In this document: positions 16,289-25,694 of the stretch, one piece after another | Position numbering within the stretch: position 1 is the first letter of the stretch | Layout of the letters: each line of letters begins with the position of its first letter | NCBI GenBank assembly: GCA_017643165.1 | Contig: JAEPNY010000001.1 | Location: 1,045,031 to 1,109,030, forward strand | Length of the DNA: 64,000 nt | Origin: Psychroserpens sp. | GTDB lineage: Bacteria > Bacteroidota > Bacteroidia > Flavobacteriales > Flavobacteriaceae | Direction of reading: 5' to 3' | Notes under the pieces: model-generated | The model's database searches: none | What the model was told of the DNA's origin: nothing | Seen by the model: the letters and a program-made list of their open reading frames with translations, nothing else | Translations under genes and position numbers: made by a program

Positions 16289-17599
16289 TTGTTACTCGTT
16301 TACACCCACAACATAACACCAAGACTTAGATATACCTTTAAGCATATCTGTACAAGAATTCTAGGGATACCAGTGTCCTTCACAACAACAATAGAAGAAT
16401 TCATTGCTCATGACAGTATGAAGATGTCCTACACGAGAAAACCACTGAGTAATGAGATCTTTATTCGTAATCATGAATTACTTTTTGAACAGGGAATATC
16501 TGATGTGGATATCAATGTTCATAATTGGGAGGATACGAAATGCTTCTTTACCACAGGTGAAAAAAGTGCTTTGCCTTATGATATATTTGCTGCCTCATTT
16601 TATCTATTGAGTCGATACGAAGAATATCTACCACATGTAAAAGATGATTATGGGCGCTTTCCCGCTACCGAGAGTTTAGCATATAAACATGAGTTTCTCA
16701 ATCAGCCCGTTATTGATATCTGGTCAAATAAATTAAAGTCCATTTTAGAGCAAAAATTTGAATTCTATAGTTTTCCTGTGAAGACTTATCAAATCAACCC
16801 TATCATAGATGTGCCAATGGCATATTATTATAAGCAGAAAGGAATAATGCGTACTATGGGAGGTTCGATAACTGATCTGTTTACACTCAAACTCAAACGG
16901 TTCTATCAACGCCTTTTGGTCATGTTTTCATTTGAGCGTGACCCATATGATACCTTTAAATGGATCATCAATAGACAAAAAAAGTCATCATATAAATTCA
17001 CGGTATTTTTCCTGATTGGCGATTATTCAACATATGATAAGAATATCAGTATCAATAAGAAGAAGTTTGTTTCCCTGATAAAATCGGTTTCAGATTATTG
17101 TCGCATTGGTTTAAAAGTTTCCTATTTCGGACTCGATAATATTGCCATACTGAAGAAAGAAAAGAAGAAACTAGAATTGGTTACCAATTTTGAGGTGGAA
17201 GCCAGCAGGAACTCCTTTTCAAAGGTTAATTTACCAAAAACCTATCGTCATCTTGTAGAATTAGAGATCCATGAGGACTACTCAATGGGCTATTTAAATC
17301 ATCTCGGATTTAGAGCAGGAACCTGCACACCATTTTTGTTCTATGATCTGGATTATGAAACGCCAACACCCTTATTGATCAATTCATATCATTGTCTTGA
17401 CTTTGCCTTATTGAAACATCAATCACTTCTGGACAAGCAGGAAGAATTACAGCGATTGATAAATACGGTTAAAGCAGTAAATGGTACATTTGTACCTGTT
17501 TTTCATAACTATTCGTTTGGAAGTGACGAACGTTGGAAAGGATTTAGACAACTATTTAAACAAGTATTAGAATCAGTAAATGAAAATAAACGGGATTAA
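16289..17599 (+). CDS. Polysaccharide deacetylase-family-like protein (DUF7033 type)
   Basis: This roughly 436-residue protein resembles Bacteroidota proteins annotated as polysaccharide deacetylase family: the opening L-L-V-Y-T-H-N-I-T-P-R-L-R-Y-T, a domain with Y-D-I-F-A-A-S-F-Y-L-L-S-R-Y-E-E-Y, and a C-terminal NodB-like barrel with F-F-L-I-G-D-Y and L-G-F-R-A-G-T-C-T-P-F. The metal triad (D-D-x-x-x-H-x-H) is not clearly present, so activity is uncertain. TTG 16289 is preferred because it starts at the conserved segment; ATG 16256 lies within radC and is the alternative. Its end overlaps the HAD gene by 20 bases. Confidence 0.7.
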   Translation: MLLVYTHNITPRLRYTFKHICTRILGIPVSFTTTIEEFIAHDSMKMSYTRKPLSNEIFIRNHELLFEQGISDVDINVHNWEDTKCFFTTGEKSALPYDIFAASFYLLSRYEEYLPHVKDDYGRFPATESLAYKHEFLNQPVIDIWSNKLKSILEQKFEFYSFPVKTYQINPIIDVPMAYYYKQKGIMRTMGGSITDLFTLKLKRFYQRLLVMFSFERDPYDTFKWIINRQKKSSYKFTVFFLIGDYSTYDKNISINKKKFVSLIKSVSDYCRIGLKVSYFGLDNIAILKKEKKKLELVTNFEVEASRNSFSKVNLPKTYRHLVELEIHEDYSMGYLNHLGFRAGTCTPFLFYDLDYETPTPLLINSYHCLDFALLKHQSLLDKQEELQRLINTVKAVNGTFVPVFHNYSFGSDERWKGFRQLFKQVLESVNENKRD

Positions 17600-18269
17600 A
17601 CACATTTTTTTTGACCTAGACCATACTTTATGGGATTTCGATAAGAATTCGGCGTTGACATTTGAGAAGATCTTTGATATCCATCGGGTTACTATTGATA
17701 CCAGTAGGTTTTTATCGGTATATGAACCCATTAATTTGAATTATTGGAAAATGTATCGTGAGGAAAGGATCAGTAAGAAGAACTTGCGATATCAGCGTTT
17801 ACGAGATACATTTGATGCCGTAAATTTTGATGTTACTGACGAGATCATTCATAAACTTTCTGAGGATTATATTAATTACCTAACCACCTTTAATCATTTG
17901 TTTGAAGGAACTATTGATATCCTAGAACATCTATTTGGTGATTATGATCTACATATTATCACGAATGGTTTTGAAGAAGCACAACAGCGAAAGATCAATA
18001 ATGCAAACATAGGACATTACTTCAAAACCATAACGAATTCAGAAGCTGCAGGAGTTAAGAAACCAAATCCGATCATTTTTAACCATGCTTTAAATGTAGC
18101 GAATGCCGATCCTAATGAAAGTCTTATGATAGGCGATAATTACGAAGCTGATATACTAGGGGCTTTAGATGTTGGTTTAGACGCCATCTTATTTAATTAC
18201 CATAATTATACAGATATTGATCATATCAAGCAAGTGAAGCATTTATCAGATTTAAAGGTCTATTTATAG
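17580..18269 (+). CDS. yjjG: YjjG family noncanonical pyrimidine nucleotidase (HAD)
   Basis: The 229-residue enzyme is a HAD-superfamily phosphatase: motif I F-F-D-L-D-H-T-L-W at about 10-18 with the nucleophile Asp, motif II I-I-T-N-G-F-E near 125, Lys of motif III in V-K-K-P-N-P, and motif IV G-D-N-Y-E-A-D-I-L-G-A. The L-D-H-T-L-W-D-F-D variant and the length fit YjjG, which removes phosphate from damaged pyrimidine nucleoside monophosphates. It is translationally overlapped with the upstream deacetylase-like gene. Confidence 0.9.
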   Translation: MKINGIKHIFFDLDHTLWDFDKNSALTFEKIFDIHRVTIDTSRFLSVYEPINLNYWKMYREERISKKNLRYQRLRDTFDAVNFDVTDEIIHKLSEDYINYLTTFNHLFEGTIDILEHLFGDYDLHIITNGFEEAQQRKINNANIGHYFKTITNSEAAGVKKPNPIIFNHALNVANADPNESLMIGDNYEADILGALDVGLDAILFNYHNYTDIDHIKQVKHLSDLKVYL

Positions 18270-18324
18270 TCGAAATGATAGATCAAAGTGTATCTTTATA
18301 GTGAATGGATAAAACTTTAGAATA

Positions 18325-19185
18325 ATGAGCAAAGTGATTCAATTTTTTCTGGTCTTAGTGTTACTGCAGACCTCTGTATTTGCACAAAAGAATGTTAATG
18401 ATTATAAATACATTGTGATCCCAAATCAGTTTGATTTCCAAAGATCGGATGATCAATATCAACTTAACTCTTTAACGAAGTTTTTATTTAATAAATATGG
18501 ATACCAAGCCTATTTTGAAGACGAAGATTTGCCTGTAGATGTGAGTCAGGATCGATGCTTGGCATTAAAAGCAGATCTAAAAAAATTGAAAGGATTTTTG
18601 ATCACAAGATTGCAATTCGAACTAAAAGATTGTAACGGAAATATAGTGTCAACTTCAAAAGTAGGAGAGACTAAAGTCAAACAATATGATACTGCTTATA
18701 ATATTGCGCTCCGACAAGCCTTCGAGACATACCAAAATATGAACTACACGTATGAGCCAAAGGAAGATGTTAAAACACCTGTAGTTGCGATTGAGGAAGT
18801 TGTAGAAAAGCCGATCGTAAAACAGGATACTATCGAACAAAAAAAGGAGCTGGCAGAAGCGGAGATTCAAGAAGAAGTTGCTAAAAAACAGATCGAAATA
18901 CCAGAAGCAAAAACACCTGAGGTTGAAAAGGTAGTTTCTACCGAAACCATTCCGCAACCAGTAAAAATCTCAGATAAAAGTTGGTATGCAACTCCTATTG
19001 ATAATGGATTTCAGGTTGTTGATTCATCGAAAAACAAAGTCATGACTCTATTGTATTCTGGAGCTTCAGATGTTTATATCGTTAAGGATGAAAACGCGAT
19101 AGTATTTAAAAAAGAGGGCTACTGGATGTATTCTTCAAATGATGGTAGCGGAATTAAAGTCAACCGTATTGATTTAAAATTTTAA
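18325..19185 (+). CDS. Exported protein of unknown function
   Basis: The 286-residue product has a signal peptide ending near V-F-A-Q. The first part (about 25-135) is a mixed fold rich in aromatic residues with K-Y-I-V-I-P-N-Q-F-D-F-Q. A highly charged, Glu/Lys/Val/Pro-rich linker follows at about 140-215, probably extended and spanning the periplasm. A short C-terminal domain (W-Y-A-T-P-I-D-N-G-F-Q-V-V-D) closes it. I recognise no named family. It stops 4 bases before the convergent rarA stop; no terminator is visible between them. Confidence 0.75.
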   Translation: MSKVIQFFLVLVLLQTSVFAQKNVNDYKYIVIPNQFDFQRSDDQYQLNSLTKFLFNKYGYQAYFEDEDLPVDVSQDRCLALKADLKKLKGFLITRLQFELKDCNGNIVSTSKVGETKVKQYDTAYNIALRQAFETYQNMNYTYEPKEDVKTPVVAIEEVVEKPIVKQDTIEQKKELAEAEIQEEVAKKQIEIPEAKTPEVEKVVSTETIPQPVKISDKSWYATPIDNGFQVVDSSKNKVMTLLYSGASDVYIVKDENAIVFKKEGYWMYSSNDGSGIKVNRIDLKF

Positions 19186-19189
19186 AATC

Positions 19190-20470
19190 TCAGTACTTAT
19201 ACTTATCCTTCCAACGTGCCTTTAAAAATTCGCGTTGCGCATTTTCTCTAGAATTGTTTCCTGGTTCATAGAGTTTGGTATTCTTAATCTCCTCTGGAAG
19301 AAACTCATGAGGCACGAAGTTATTATTGTAGTCGTGCGCATATTGATAATCGTTACCATAGCCCAACTCCTTCATTAATTTTGTAGGCGCATTTCTGATG
19401 GACAATGGCACTGAAAGATCACCAGTCTCTTTTACCAACTGCTGTGCTTTTCCTATGGCTTTATACGCAGCATTACTTTTTGGAGATGTCGCTAGGTACG
19501 TGACACACTGACTCAATATAATACGCGATTCTGGATGACCAATTACCGAAACCGCCTGAAATGTATTATTAGCAATCACTAGTGCAGTCGGATTAGCATT
19601 TCCAATATCTTCACTGGCCAATATGAGCAGTCGTCTAGCAATAAATTTCACATCTTCACCACCTTCTATCATTCGTGCTAACCAATAGACAGCAGCATTC
19701 GGATCACTTCCACGGATGGATTTTATAAATGCGGAAATAATATCATAGTGCTGATCACCAGTTTTATCATACCTCACTGTATTGTTCTGAACACGCTGCG
19801 TAACAATTTCATTGGTAATTACGATCTTTTTATCGGCTTCGAAAGACGTAACGATTAATTCAAAGATGTTCAATAATTTCCTAGCATCGCCACCAGATAG
19901 GCGAATCAGAGCTTCTGTTTCCTTCAATTCTATATCGCGTTTTGACATGTCAACGTCATCATTCATTGCTCTATGCAGTAAGGCTTCTAAGTCTGATTTG
20001 TCAAACGAGTTCAGTGTGTAGACCTGACATCTTGATAAAAGCGCTGGAATGACTTCAAAACTCGGATTTTCAGTTGTGGCACCAATGAGCGTCACCCAGC
20101 CTTTTTCAACAGCCTGTAATAATGAATCCTGTTGGGATTTACTAAACCTATGAATCTCATCAATAAAAAGAATAGGATTTTTAGTTGTGAAAAGACCACC
20201 GCTTTGTTTCGCTTTTTCGATCACTTCTCGAATATCCTTTACACCAGAATTAATAGCACTTAAGGTGTAAAAAGGACGTTCTGACTCGTTTGCAACAATA
20301 GTTGCTAATGTGGTTTTTCCCGTACCAGGTGGTCCCCAAAATATCATTGAGGCAATGACGCCTTGTTTAAGTTGCTGCGTTAAAATACCTGAAGGTCCAA
20401 CCAAATGTGGTTGACTGATGTAATCATTCAGAGTATGAGGACGTAATCTTTCGGCCAATGGTTCGTTCAT
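19190..20470 (-). CDS. rarA: Replication-associated recombination protein RarA (MgsA)
   Basis: RarA is a AAA+ ATPase related to clamp-loader subunits that acts at stalled replication forks. The 426-residue protein shows Walker [10 protein letters not shown] at 46-54, Walker B F-I-D-E-I-H-R-F at about 102-109, sensor 1 G-A-T-T-E-N-P-S-F, and the C-terminal MgsA tetramerisation region with [15 protein letters not shown] and E-D-I-G-N-A. It is monocistronic, convergent with the preceding exported protein and divergent from the rhomboid. Confidence 0.95.
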   Translation of the reverse strand: MNEPLAERLRPHTLNDYISQPHLVGPSGILTQQLKQGVIASMIFWGPPGTGKTTLATIVANESERPFYTLSAINSGVKDIREVIEKAKQSGGLFTTKNPILFIDEIHRFSKSQQDSLLQAVEKGWVTLIGATTENPSFEVIPALLSRCQVYTLNSFDKSDLEALLHRAMNDDVDMSKRDIELKETEALIRLSGGDARKLLNIFELIVTSFEADKKIVITNEIVTQRVQNNTVRYDKTGDQHYDIISAFIKSIRGSDPNAAVYWLARMIEGGEDVKFIARRLLILASEDIGNANPTALVIANNTFQAVSVIGHPESRIILSQCVTYLATSPKSNAAYKAIGKAQQLVKETGDLSVPLSIRNAPTKLMKELGYGNDYQYAHDYNNNFVPHEFLPEEIKNTKLYEPGNNSRENAQREFLKARWKDKYKY

Positions 20471-20546
20471 AAGGTAAAATTACAAAATTCAAGGTGACAA
20501 TATTTCAGTGATTTAAGAATTGGATACTATTTTGATACAAAAAGTA

Positions 20547-20554
20547 TAAATTTG
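20547..20554 (+). promoter_or_regulatory. -7 box immediately before the rhomboid start
   Basis: TAAATTTG at 20547-20554 matches the consensus and is followed after only 3 bases by the ATG at 20558. Transcription would start at or within the start codon, giving a leaderless mRNA. Confidence 0.45.
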
Positions 20555-20557
20555 AGT

Positions 20558-21307
20558 ATGAGCAACGATTCGCCACAATTTAGATATTCGACAGGAGTCA
20601 TTGCCTATCCGGTATTTTTCGTATTACTGATATGGATTGTATTTTGGATGCAGGTGCGTTTTTTTCCTTGGATAAAACGGCTTGGTGTTTATCCACAAGA
20701 GCCTGAAGGGTTACTCGGGATTTTTACAAGTCCGTTTATTCATGCAGATATCGAGCATCTTTATCACAATTCGATTCCCTTGTTTATCCTTTCCATGGCC
20801 TTATTCTATTTCTATAGGAAGATCTCTTGGAAGGTTATCATTTATGGGATACTATTATCGGGTTTATTCACATGGATAATTGGCAGGCCAGCAAATCATA
20901 TTGGTGCCAGTGGCTTAGTTTATGTACTTGTTAGTTTTATCTTTTTTAAAGGCATATTTGCAAAACACTACAGACTTGTTGCTTTATCTCTCATCATTGT
21001 GTTTCTCTACGGAAGTATGGTGTGGTATGCGTTTCCAGTAAAAGATGGGATGTCTTGGGAAGGGCATTTGGGCGGACTTATTTCTGGTTTGGTCTTCGCG
21101 ATTATTTTTAGAAAAGCTATCGCAAAACCTGAGCGTTATGTGTGGCAACAACCAGATTATAATGAAGAAGATGACCCTTTCTTAAAACATTTCGATGAAA
21201 ATGGAAATTTTATTGAAAACCTTGAGCCCGAAGTAACGGAAGAAGAACTATTATCCGAAAATAATCGAGTTAATATCACTTATACCTTCAAAGAAAAAAA
21301 AGATTAA
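20558..21307 (+). CDS. Rhomboid family intramembrane serine protease
   Basis: The 249-residue membrane protein has six or so hydrophobic segments. The catalytic dyad is visible as Ser118 in G-A-S-G and His170 in E-G-H-L-G-G, with the oxyanion pair H-N at 70-71. It cleaves membrane proteins within the bilayer; substrates cannot be inferred. A soluble acidic tail of about 60 residues follows the last helix. The frame begins formally at TTG 20552, but that codon lies in the promoter box, so ATG 20558 is preferred. The end overlaps rlmB by 4 bases. Confidence 0.92.
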   Translation: MSNDSPQFRYSTGVIAYPVFFVLLIWIVFWMQVRFFPWIKRLGVYPQEPEGLLGIFTSPFIHADIEHLYHNSIPLFILSMALFYFYRKISWKVIIYGILLSGLFTWIIGRPANHIGASGLVYVLVSFIFFKGIFAKHYRLVALSLIIVFLYGSMVWYAFPVKDGMSWEGHLGGLISGLVFAIIFRKAIAKPERYVWQQPDYNEEDDPFLKHFDENGNFIENLEPEVTEEELLSENNRVNITYTFKEKKD

Positions 21308-22038
21308 CGGCGTTGTCTTACGGCTTCATACAAAAACGCACCACAAGCAACCGAAACATTTAAGGATTCAATCTCTCCTAATAAAGGAAGTTTAGCTTTA
21401 GCATTTACAACCTTAAGAACAGACGGATTTATTCCTTTACCTTCAGATCCCATTATTATTGCACAAGGTTCTTTAAAGGATACATCATAAATGGTATCGT
21501 TTGTTTTCTCTGTAGCCGCAATTACATTTATACCACTAGCCTGAAGGTAAAACACAGCGTCTTTAATATGATCTACTTTGCAAATTGGAACTTTGAATAA
21601 TGCACCAGCACTCGTTTTAATAGCATCACCATTTACTGGAGCACCACCTTTCTTTTGGACAATGATTCCCGACACTCCAGTACATTCAGCCGTTCTAACA
21701 ATTGCCCCAAAATTTCTAACATCACTCAATTGATCAAGCAACAAAAACATAGCTGTTTTGCCAGACTCTAATACATTCATCACCAAACCCTCTAAATCGT
21801 AAAAATCGATAGGAGCAATTTGTGCTACAGCACCTTGGTGATTCATTTTGGTAAGTCGATTGAGCTTTTCAATTGGCACGTACGAGCAATTGATACCTTC
21901 TTTTCTAAGTAGTTGTTCAAGTTCATGATACAATTCACCACGAAGTCCCTTTTGAAGGAATACCTTATCAATAGATTCTCCAGATTTAACAGCTTCTATA
22001 ACAGCACGTATACCAAAAATGGTGGTTTCTTTTTCCAT
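21304..22038 (-). CDS. rlmB: 23S rRNA (guanosine-2'-O)-methyltransferase RlmB
   Basis: RlmB methylates the 2'-O of G2251 (E. coli numbering) in the 23S P loop. The 244-residue protein has the N-terminal substrate-binding domain (I-F-G-I-R-A-V-I-E-A) and the SPOUT domain with motif 1 R-N-F-G-A-I-V-R-T-A-E, motif 2 I-M-G-S-E-G-K-G-I and motif 3 E-S-L-N-V-S-V-A, which form the knotted SAM site. It is convergent with the rhomboid gene and sits downstream of the terminator of the arylsulfotransferase gene, so it needs its own promoter. Confidence 0.95.
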   Translation of the reverse strand: MEKETTIFGIRAVIEAVKSGESIDKVFLQKGLRGELYHELEQLLRKEGINCSYVPIEKLNRLTKMNHQGAVAQIAPIDFYDLEGLVMNVLESGKTAMFLLLDQLSDVRNFGAIVRTAECTGVSGIIVQKKGGAPVNGDAIKTSAGALFKVPICKVDHIKDAVFYLQASGINVIAATEKTNDTIYDVSFKEPCAIIMGSEGKGINPSVLKVVNAKAKLPLLGEIESLNVSVACGAFLYEAVRQRR

Positions 22039-22042
22039 GGCT

Positions 22043-22050
22043 CAAAGGTA
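22043..22050 (-). promoter_or_regulatory. -7 box immediately before the rlmB start
   Basis: On the reverse strand TACCTTTG (22050-22043) is separated from the rlmB ATG (22038) by 4 bases, which predicts a leaderless transcript. It lies just behind the terminator at 22052-22082. Confidence 0.45.
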
Positions 22051-22051
22051 T

Positions 22052-22082
22052 AAAAAAACCATTCTATTATAAGAATGGTTTT
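22052..22082 (-). terminator. Terminator of the arylsulfotransferase gene
   Basis: A perfect 11-bp stem (22055-22065 with 22072-22082) and a 6-base loop are followed on the reverse strand by a run of seven T. It lies 19 bases beyond the stop codon at 22102. Confidence 0.85.
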
Positions 22083-22101
22083 AGGTCTTAATTCTTCTGA
22101 A

Positions 22102-23757
22102 TTACTGTTTTACGATTCGTTTACTAATCTGTCGTTCGCCGCTAATAATATTCAGTATATAAACACCCGATTGGAGACTTGATAGATCCAAGACACTTGT
22201 CGATGTGTTTGATAAAACTTTTTGGCCTAACATAGAATAAACGTTTACTCCATCAATAGCAAGTTCACTTTCAATTTGTATAATTCCTGATGTTGGATTA
22301 GGATAGATTTCTATGGCATCTAGCTCGAACTCAGCTATACTTAAACTGCTACAAATTGTAAGATCAGGATTGATTTCTATAGGTAAACCGGGTGTTAGAT
22401 CACGTCCTGTAAATGCTGGAAAATCTGGCGCGTATTTAATCGCACGGAACAAGATATTCGCACCAGGAGGTGGATTGCCTTGTGTTGCAATAGAACCATT
22501 AATATTATGAACAGGATTAATGTATTCCCATACTTTATTTTCATTACTGTCAATTTCAAAAACTTCTCCAAATTGCCCTTCACATATCAAGGTGTTTCCA
22601 TTAGGAAGGCGTTGTGCACTACTTACAATAGAAGAATAAAATGGTGAAGGCGAAGCCGATTGGTCTTCATATGTATAATCGGCCGTTGCAGGTCCATATG
22701 CAGTATCAGCGGTGTAATCATAAAATCCAGGCGTAGTTGCAGGAGGATCTATGATCATAACTTCAGAAAAGGATGGTGTTCGACCATTACCGTTATTAAA
22801 TAACATGATTTTACGTTCGTCATTTAGCCCAGACGGAATATAGTATGGATAGTGTTGACCGTATAAAACGCGATCTGTTTCAGTACCTTGACGATACGAC
22901 TGTGGATTTCCCCATCGATATAAAAAATCACCACCTTTGCCATAAGTTCCGCCACTACTTGTCGCCGCTTCAGCTGTAGTAGTTGAGTGATCTATGATAT
23001 AAATCTCACTGAGGTTTCTACTACTAATAACGATCTGATCTAAAGTTTCATCATATTGAATAGAATTAAAATGTAACCAATTTGCAGCTCCAGATCCGCC
23101 ATTTAAAAAATTAATATCCAATTTTCCTGGATCAGCAGATACATCACCAAAGTTGTTACGCGCATTGTCAAAATCTTGTATCAAATGATCAGATACATTC
23201 CATTCCCAAACAATGTTTGCTTGATCTGTTCCTATCGGTTCTACTTCTATGATTTGTTCATTATACAACCGGTTTTCAGGCAAATTATTTGGGTCACGTC
23301 CAGCTAAAATAGCTTCACCTGAAGACATAGATGTGGCTGCCAAGATCAATATATTGCCATTAGGCATAGGGAAAATATCATGATGCTGACGCTCCTGATT
23401 CGAATTGTATAAGAATGACCACAACAAGTTGCCATCCCAATCAAATAATTCTACAATTCCACCTTGACCTCCAAATACAATATCGCTACTACCATCTTGT
23501 ACACGACCTGCACGAAGCAGATTTCCGTTTGGTAATAAATAAACAGCATTACCCGGAATATAAGCACTAGTCCATTCATTTATGATTTCACCACAATTAT
23601 TAATCAAGTAAGCTTTAGTATTTGCCGTGATTAGCGTGAATGCATCATATACATCTTCAGTAATAAATGTTGTACCAACCGTATTCTGAGAATGCGAGAA
23701 TGAGATAAAGAAAATACAAAAGGATAGGAGTAGTTGTCTAATCATAGTCTTTTTCAT
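22102..23757 (-). CDS. T9SS-exported aryl-sulfate sulfotransferase-like protein
   Basis: The 551-residue protein has a signal peptide (cleavage near F-S-H-S-Q), a beta-propeller-like arylsulfotransferase domain over about 40-450 with repeated L-P-N-G-N and E-L-F-D-W-D-G-N-L-L-W motifs and H-H-D-I-F-P-M-P-N-G-N, and a C-terminal type A sorting domain (I-E-I-Y-P-N-P-T-S-G to the K-R-I-V-K-Q end). It should cross the outer membrane by type IX secretion and be anchored or released. The family moves sulfate groups between phenolic compounds. Actual activity and substrate are not shown by the sequence. Confidence 0.87.
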   Translation of the reverse strand: MKKTMIRQLLLSFCIFFISFSHSQNTVGTTFITEDVYDAFTLITANTKAYLINNCGEIINEWTSAYIPGNAVYLLPNGNLLRAGRVQDGSSDIVFGGQGGIVELFDWDGNLLWSFLYNSNQERQHHDIFPMPNGNILILAATSMSSGEAILAGRDPNNLPENRLYNEQIIEVEPIGTDQANIVWEWNVSDHLIQDFDNARNNFGDVSADPGKLDINFLNGGSGAANWLHFNSIQYDETLDQIVISSRNLSEIYIIDHSTTTAEAATSSGGTYGKGGDFLYRWGNPQSYRQGTETDRVLYGQHYPYYIPSGLNDERKIMLFNNGNGRTPSFSEVMIIDPPATTPGFYDYTADTAYGPATADYTYEDQSASPSPFYSSIVSSAQRLPNGNTLICEGQFGEVFEIDSNENKVWEYINPVHNINGSIATQGNPPPGANILFRAIKYAPDFPAFTGRDLTPGLPIEINPDLTICSSLSIAEFELDAIEIYPNPTSGIIQIESELAIDGVNVYSMLGQKVLSNTSTSVLDLSSLQSGVYILNIISGERQISKRIVKQ

Positions 23758-23833
23758 TTAAAGCAATTTTAAACAAAAATAATATATCTCATAAAATTGA
23801 CCGATAATGAATCAATTTTAACATTGAAATCTC

Positions 23834-25522
23834 CTAAAATCGCGTCGTTAAACTAATGTGAATTTTGGAATCTGACAGCCTGAATTTTTGATTCTCTGTT
23901 TTTGCACTAGTATAGTTAAATCGAAATAGCCCTGCTTTTGTTAGTAATCCAAAGCCAAAGCCAAAGCCGAATAGTTTTCCTTTTTGATCTGATACCTGGT
24001 TTTCGAAATAAGCAGCATCAATTACAGAATGAACATAGATGCTATTATTCAATTTATAACGGTATTCAGTATTCAAAACACCAAATAAGTTAGCGATCAA
24101 ACTATTTTCTTCAAATCCTCGAATTGAGTTAATGCCACCAAATCGTGGTAATTCGTTTTCTAAATAGTTGTCGGAAATGAGATAGTTCCCACTAAATCGT
24201 CCGTAAATACTATTACGATCATTTAGGTTGAAAATTTTATAGGTATTGATAAAGAAATTCGATTGTTGTTCATCTATATCACCAAAAGATCGATTTCCAG
24301 TTCCTCCAGTAATGTCAAACAAGAAATTGATAGGAAATAGGAGGTCATAGTTCTGTCGTTTGGTATAGACATAATTTAAAATGAACTGATTTGAACTAAA
24401 ATCGGTAATCGCTGCAGTAGGTATATCTAATAAGTCGGTTGAATTAACGGTAGAGATACCAGCAGAAACGAGTTGTCGACTATTAATTTGATAATTAATC
24501 TTGGCAGTCTGAGAAACAGTAACAAATGAAGAATCACGTTTGAAGATGTTTAAATTAAAATTTACACCAACGGGTGATTTAAATAAATATGGTGCATCTA
24601 ATTTTAGATCGAAAGTCTGTTGATCATTCTCATCACTCTTATATAATAAGCGTAGCGACTCGCCATAATTTAAGTTGTTCGTTAAGTTGAGATCGAGATA
24701 CCCATCAAACTCTAATTTATTCGTGGTTTCATTTGTACCGAAACCTAGAAAACCATCAAAGGTATTACTTCGTACTTTCTCGACGTACATATATAATATG
24801 GTAGAATCTTGAGTAAATAGTACTTCTGGATCTTTAATTTGGTTGGCAAATATAAGATCGTTTAAATCTGCCGTTTTTGATTTTATCTCTTCTAGGTTGA
24901 AAGATTGTCCAGTTTTAATTTTTAAATAACGACGTAGAAATGATTGTGGAAATTTTTCATAACCCTTAATGATAAGCTTGTCTATAGTTCTGGATTTCGG
25001 CTCAGATACACTTAATAGGCCGCGTAGTTCATTGTCGTTTAGTTTAGTGATGTTGGTAATTATCAAAGATGAAAACGGATTGCCTTGATTGGCTATTGCG
25101 GTATTAATAGCTTCTAAGGTCGTCTCAACCTGTGACATCGGAATTATTAGTTCCTGATTCTTGTTTAAATAACCAGTGCGCTTAAGAATATCAATTTCTA
25201 CGAGTCCTTGATAGTCAATATGGATATTTCGGTATTTGGTTTTTAAGCTGAAATTTGCCAAATATGAAGAGTCATTTTCTTTGGCAAGATCTAATAATTT
25301 ATATTCGATAAATCCAGCTGCCGAAATTTTACGTTTTAATAACTCAACTTCCGAAGCTAAAGCGGCATAATTATTAAATGATGGTGTGTATCCTAAGGAG
25401 TCAATTACTTTGGTCTCTTGATCGGTTTCTCCAATGGCTTTGAGATAGAGGTTTTGAGCTGTGAACTCAGAGACACACAGCAAAAAAAGCAAGAATATAA
25501 ATCCGCAGCGTTTAATTGTCAT
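23834..25522 (-). CDS. Omp85/BamA-TamA family outer membrane protein
   Basis: The 562-residue protein has a signal peptide ending near F-T-A-Q, POTRA-like repeats over about 25-250 (I-D-K-L-I-I-K-G-Y-E-K-F-P-Q-S-F is typical), and a C-terminal beta barrel ending in aromatic T-T-R-F. The barrel includes G-G-I-N-S-I-R-G-F-E-E-N-S-L, matching the Omp85 loop-6 R-G-F signature. It is much shorter than BamA, and resembles the TamA/FhaC-like members that Bacteroidota carry in extra copies. Cargo is unknown. It is monocistronic with its own -7 box. Confidence 0.85.
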   Translation of the reverse strand: MTIKRCGFIFLLFLLCVSEFTAQNLYLKAIGETDQETKVIDSLGYTPSFNNYAALASEVELLKRKISAAGFIEYKLLDLAKENDSSYLANFSLKTKYRNIHIDYQGLVEIDILKRTGYLNKNQELIIPMSQVETTLEAINTAIANQGNPFSSLIITNITKLNDNELRGLLSVSEPKSRTIDKLIIKGYEKFPQSFLRRYLKIKTGQSFNLEEIKSKTADLNDLIFANQIKDPEVLFTQDSTILYMYVEKVRSNTFDGFLGFGTNETTNKLEFDGYLDLNLTNNLNYGESLRLLYKSDENDQQTFDLKLDAPYLFKSPVGVNFNLNIFKRDSSFVTVSQTAKINYQINSRQLVSAGISTVNSTDLLDIPTAAITDFSSNQFILNYVYTKRQNYDLLFPINFLFDITGGTGNRSFGDIDEQQSNFFINTYKIFNLNDRNSIYGRFSGNYLISDNYLENELPRFGGINSIRGFEENSLIANLFGVLNTEYRYKLNNSIYVHSVIDAAYFENQVSDQKGKLFGFGFGFGLLTKAGLFRFNYTSAKTENQKFRLSDSKIHISLTTRF

Positions 25523-25538
25523 TCAAGAAATTATTGTT

Positions 25539-25546
25539 CAAATCTA
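25539..25546 (-). promoter_or_regulatory. -7 box for the Omp85-family gene
   Basis: On the reverse strand TAGATTTG (25546-25539) lies 16 bases upstream of the start codon and fits TAnnTTTG. Confidence 0.45.
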
Positions 25547-25619
25547 ACGCAAATAAATCACTAAAAATATGTTGGTCAAAAAATAAATTCTGAAAGTTTC
25601 CAAAATTAATCTCTATACA

Positions 25620-25668
25620 TTTGAAAAATTGATAATTATTTCTACCTTTGCAGCCCTCTAAGGAGAGG
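25620..25668 (+). promoter_or_regulatory. Main promoter of the ribosomal protein array with a 5'-end hairpin
   Basis: TTTG at 25620-25623, a 19-base spacer and TACCTTTG at 25643-25650 form the best promoter in the window. Right at the expected transcript start is a perfect hairpin, CCCTCT AAGG AGAGGG, followed by an AT-rich leader to rpsL at 25695. The hairpin at the 5' end may stabilise the mRNA or be a protein-binding site. Confidence 0.75.
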
Positions 25669-25694
25669 GTTTAATATAAATTATATAGTAATAT

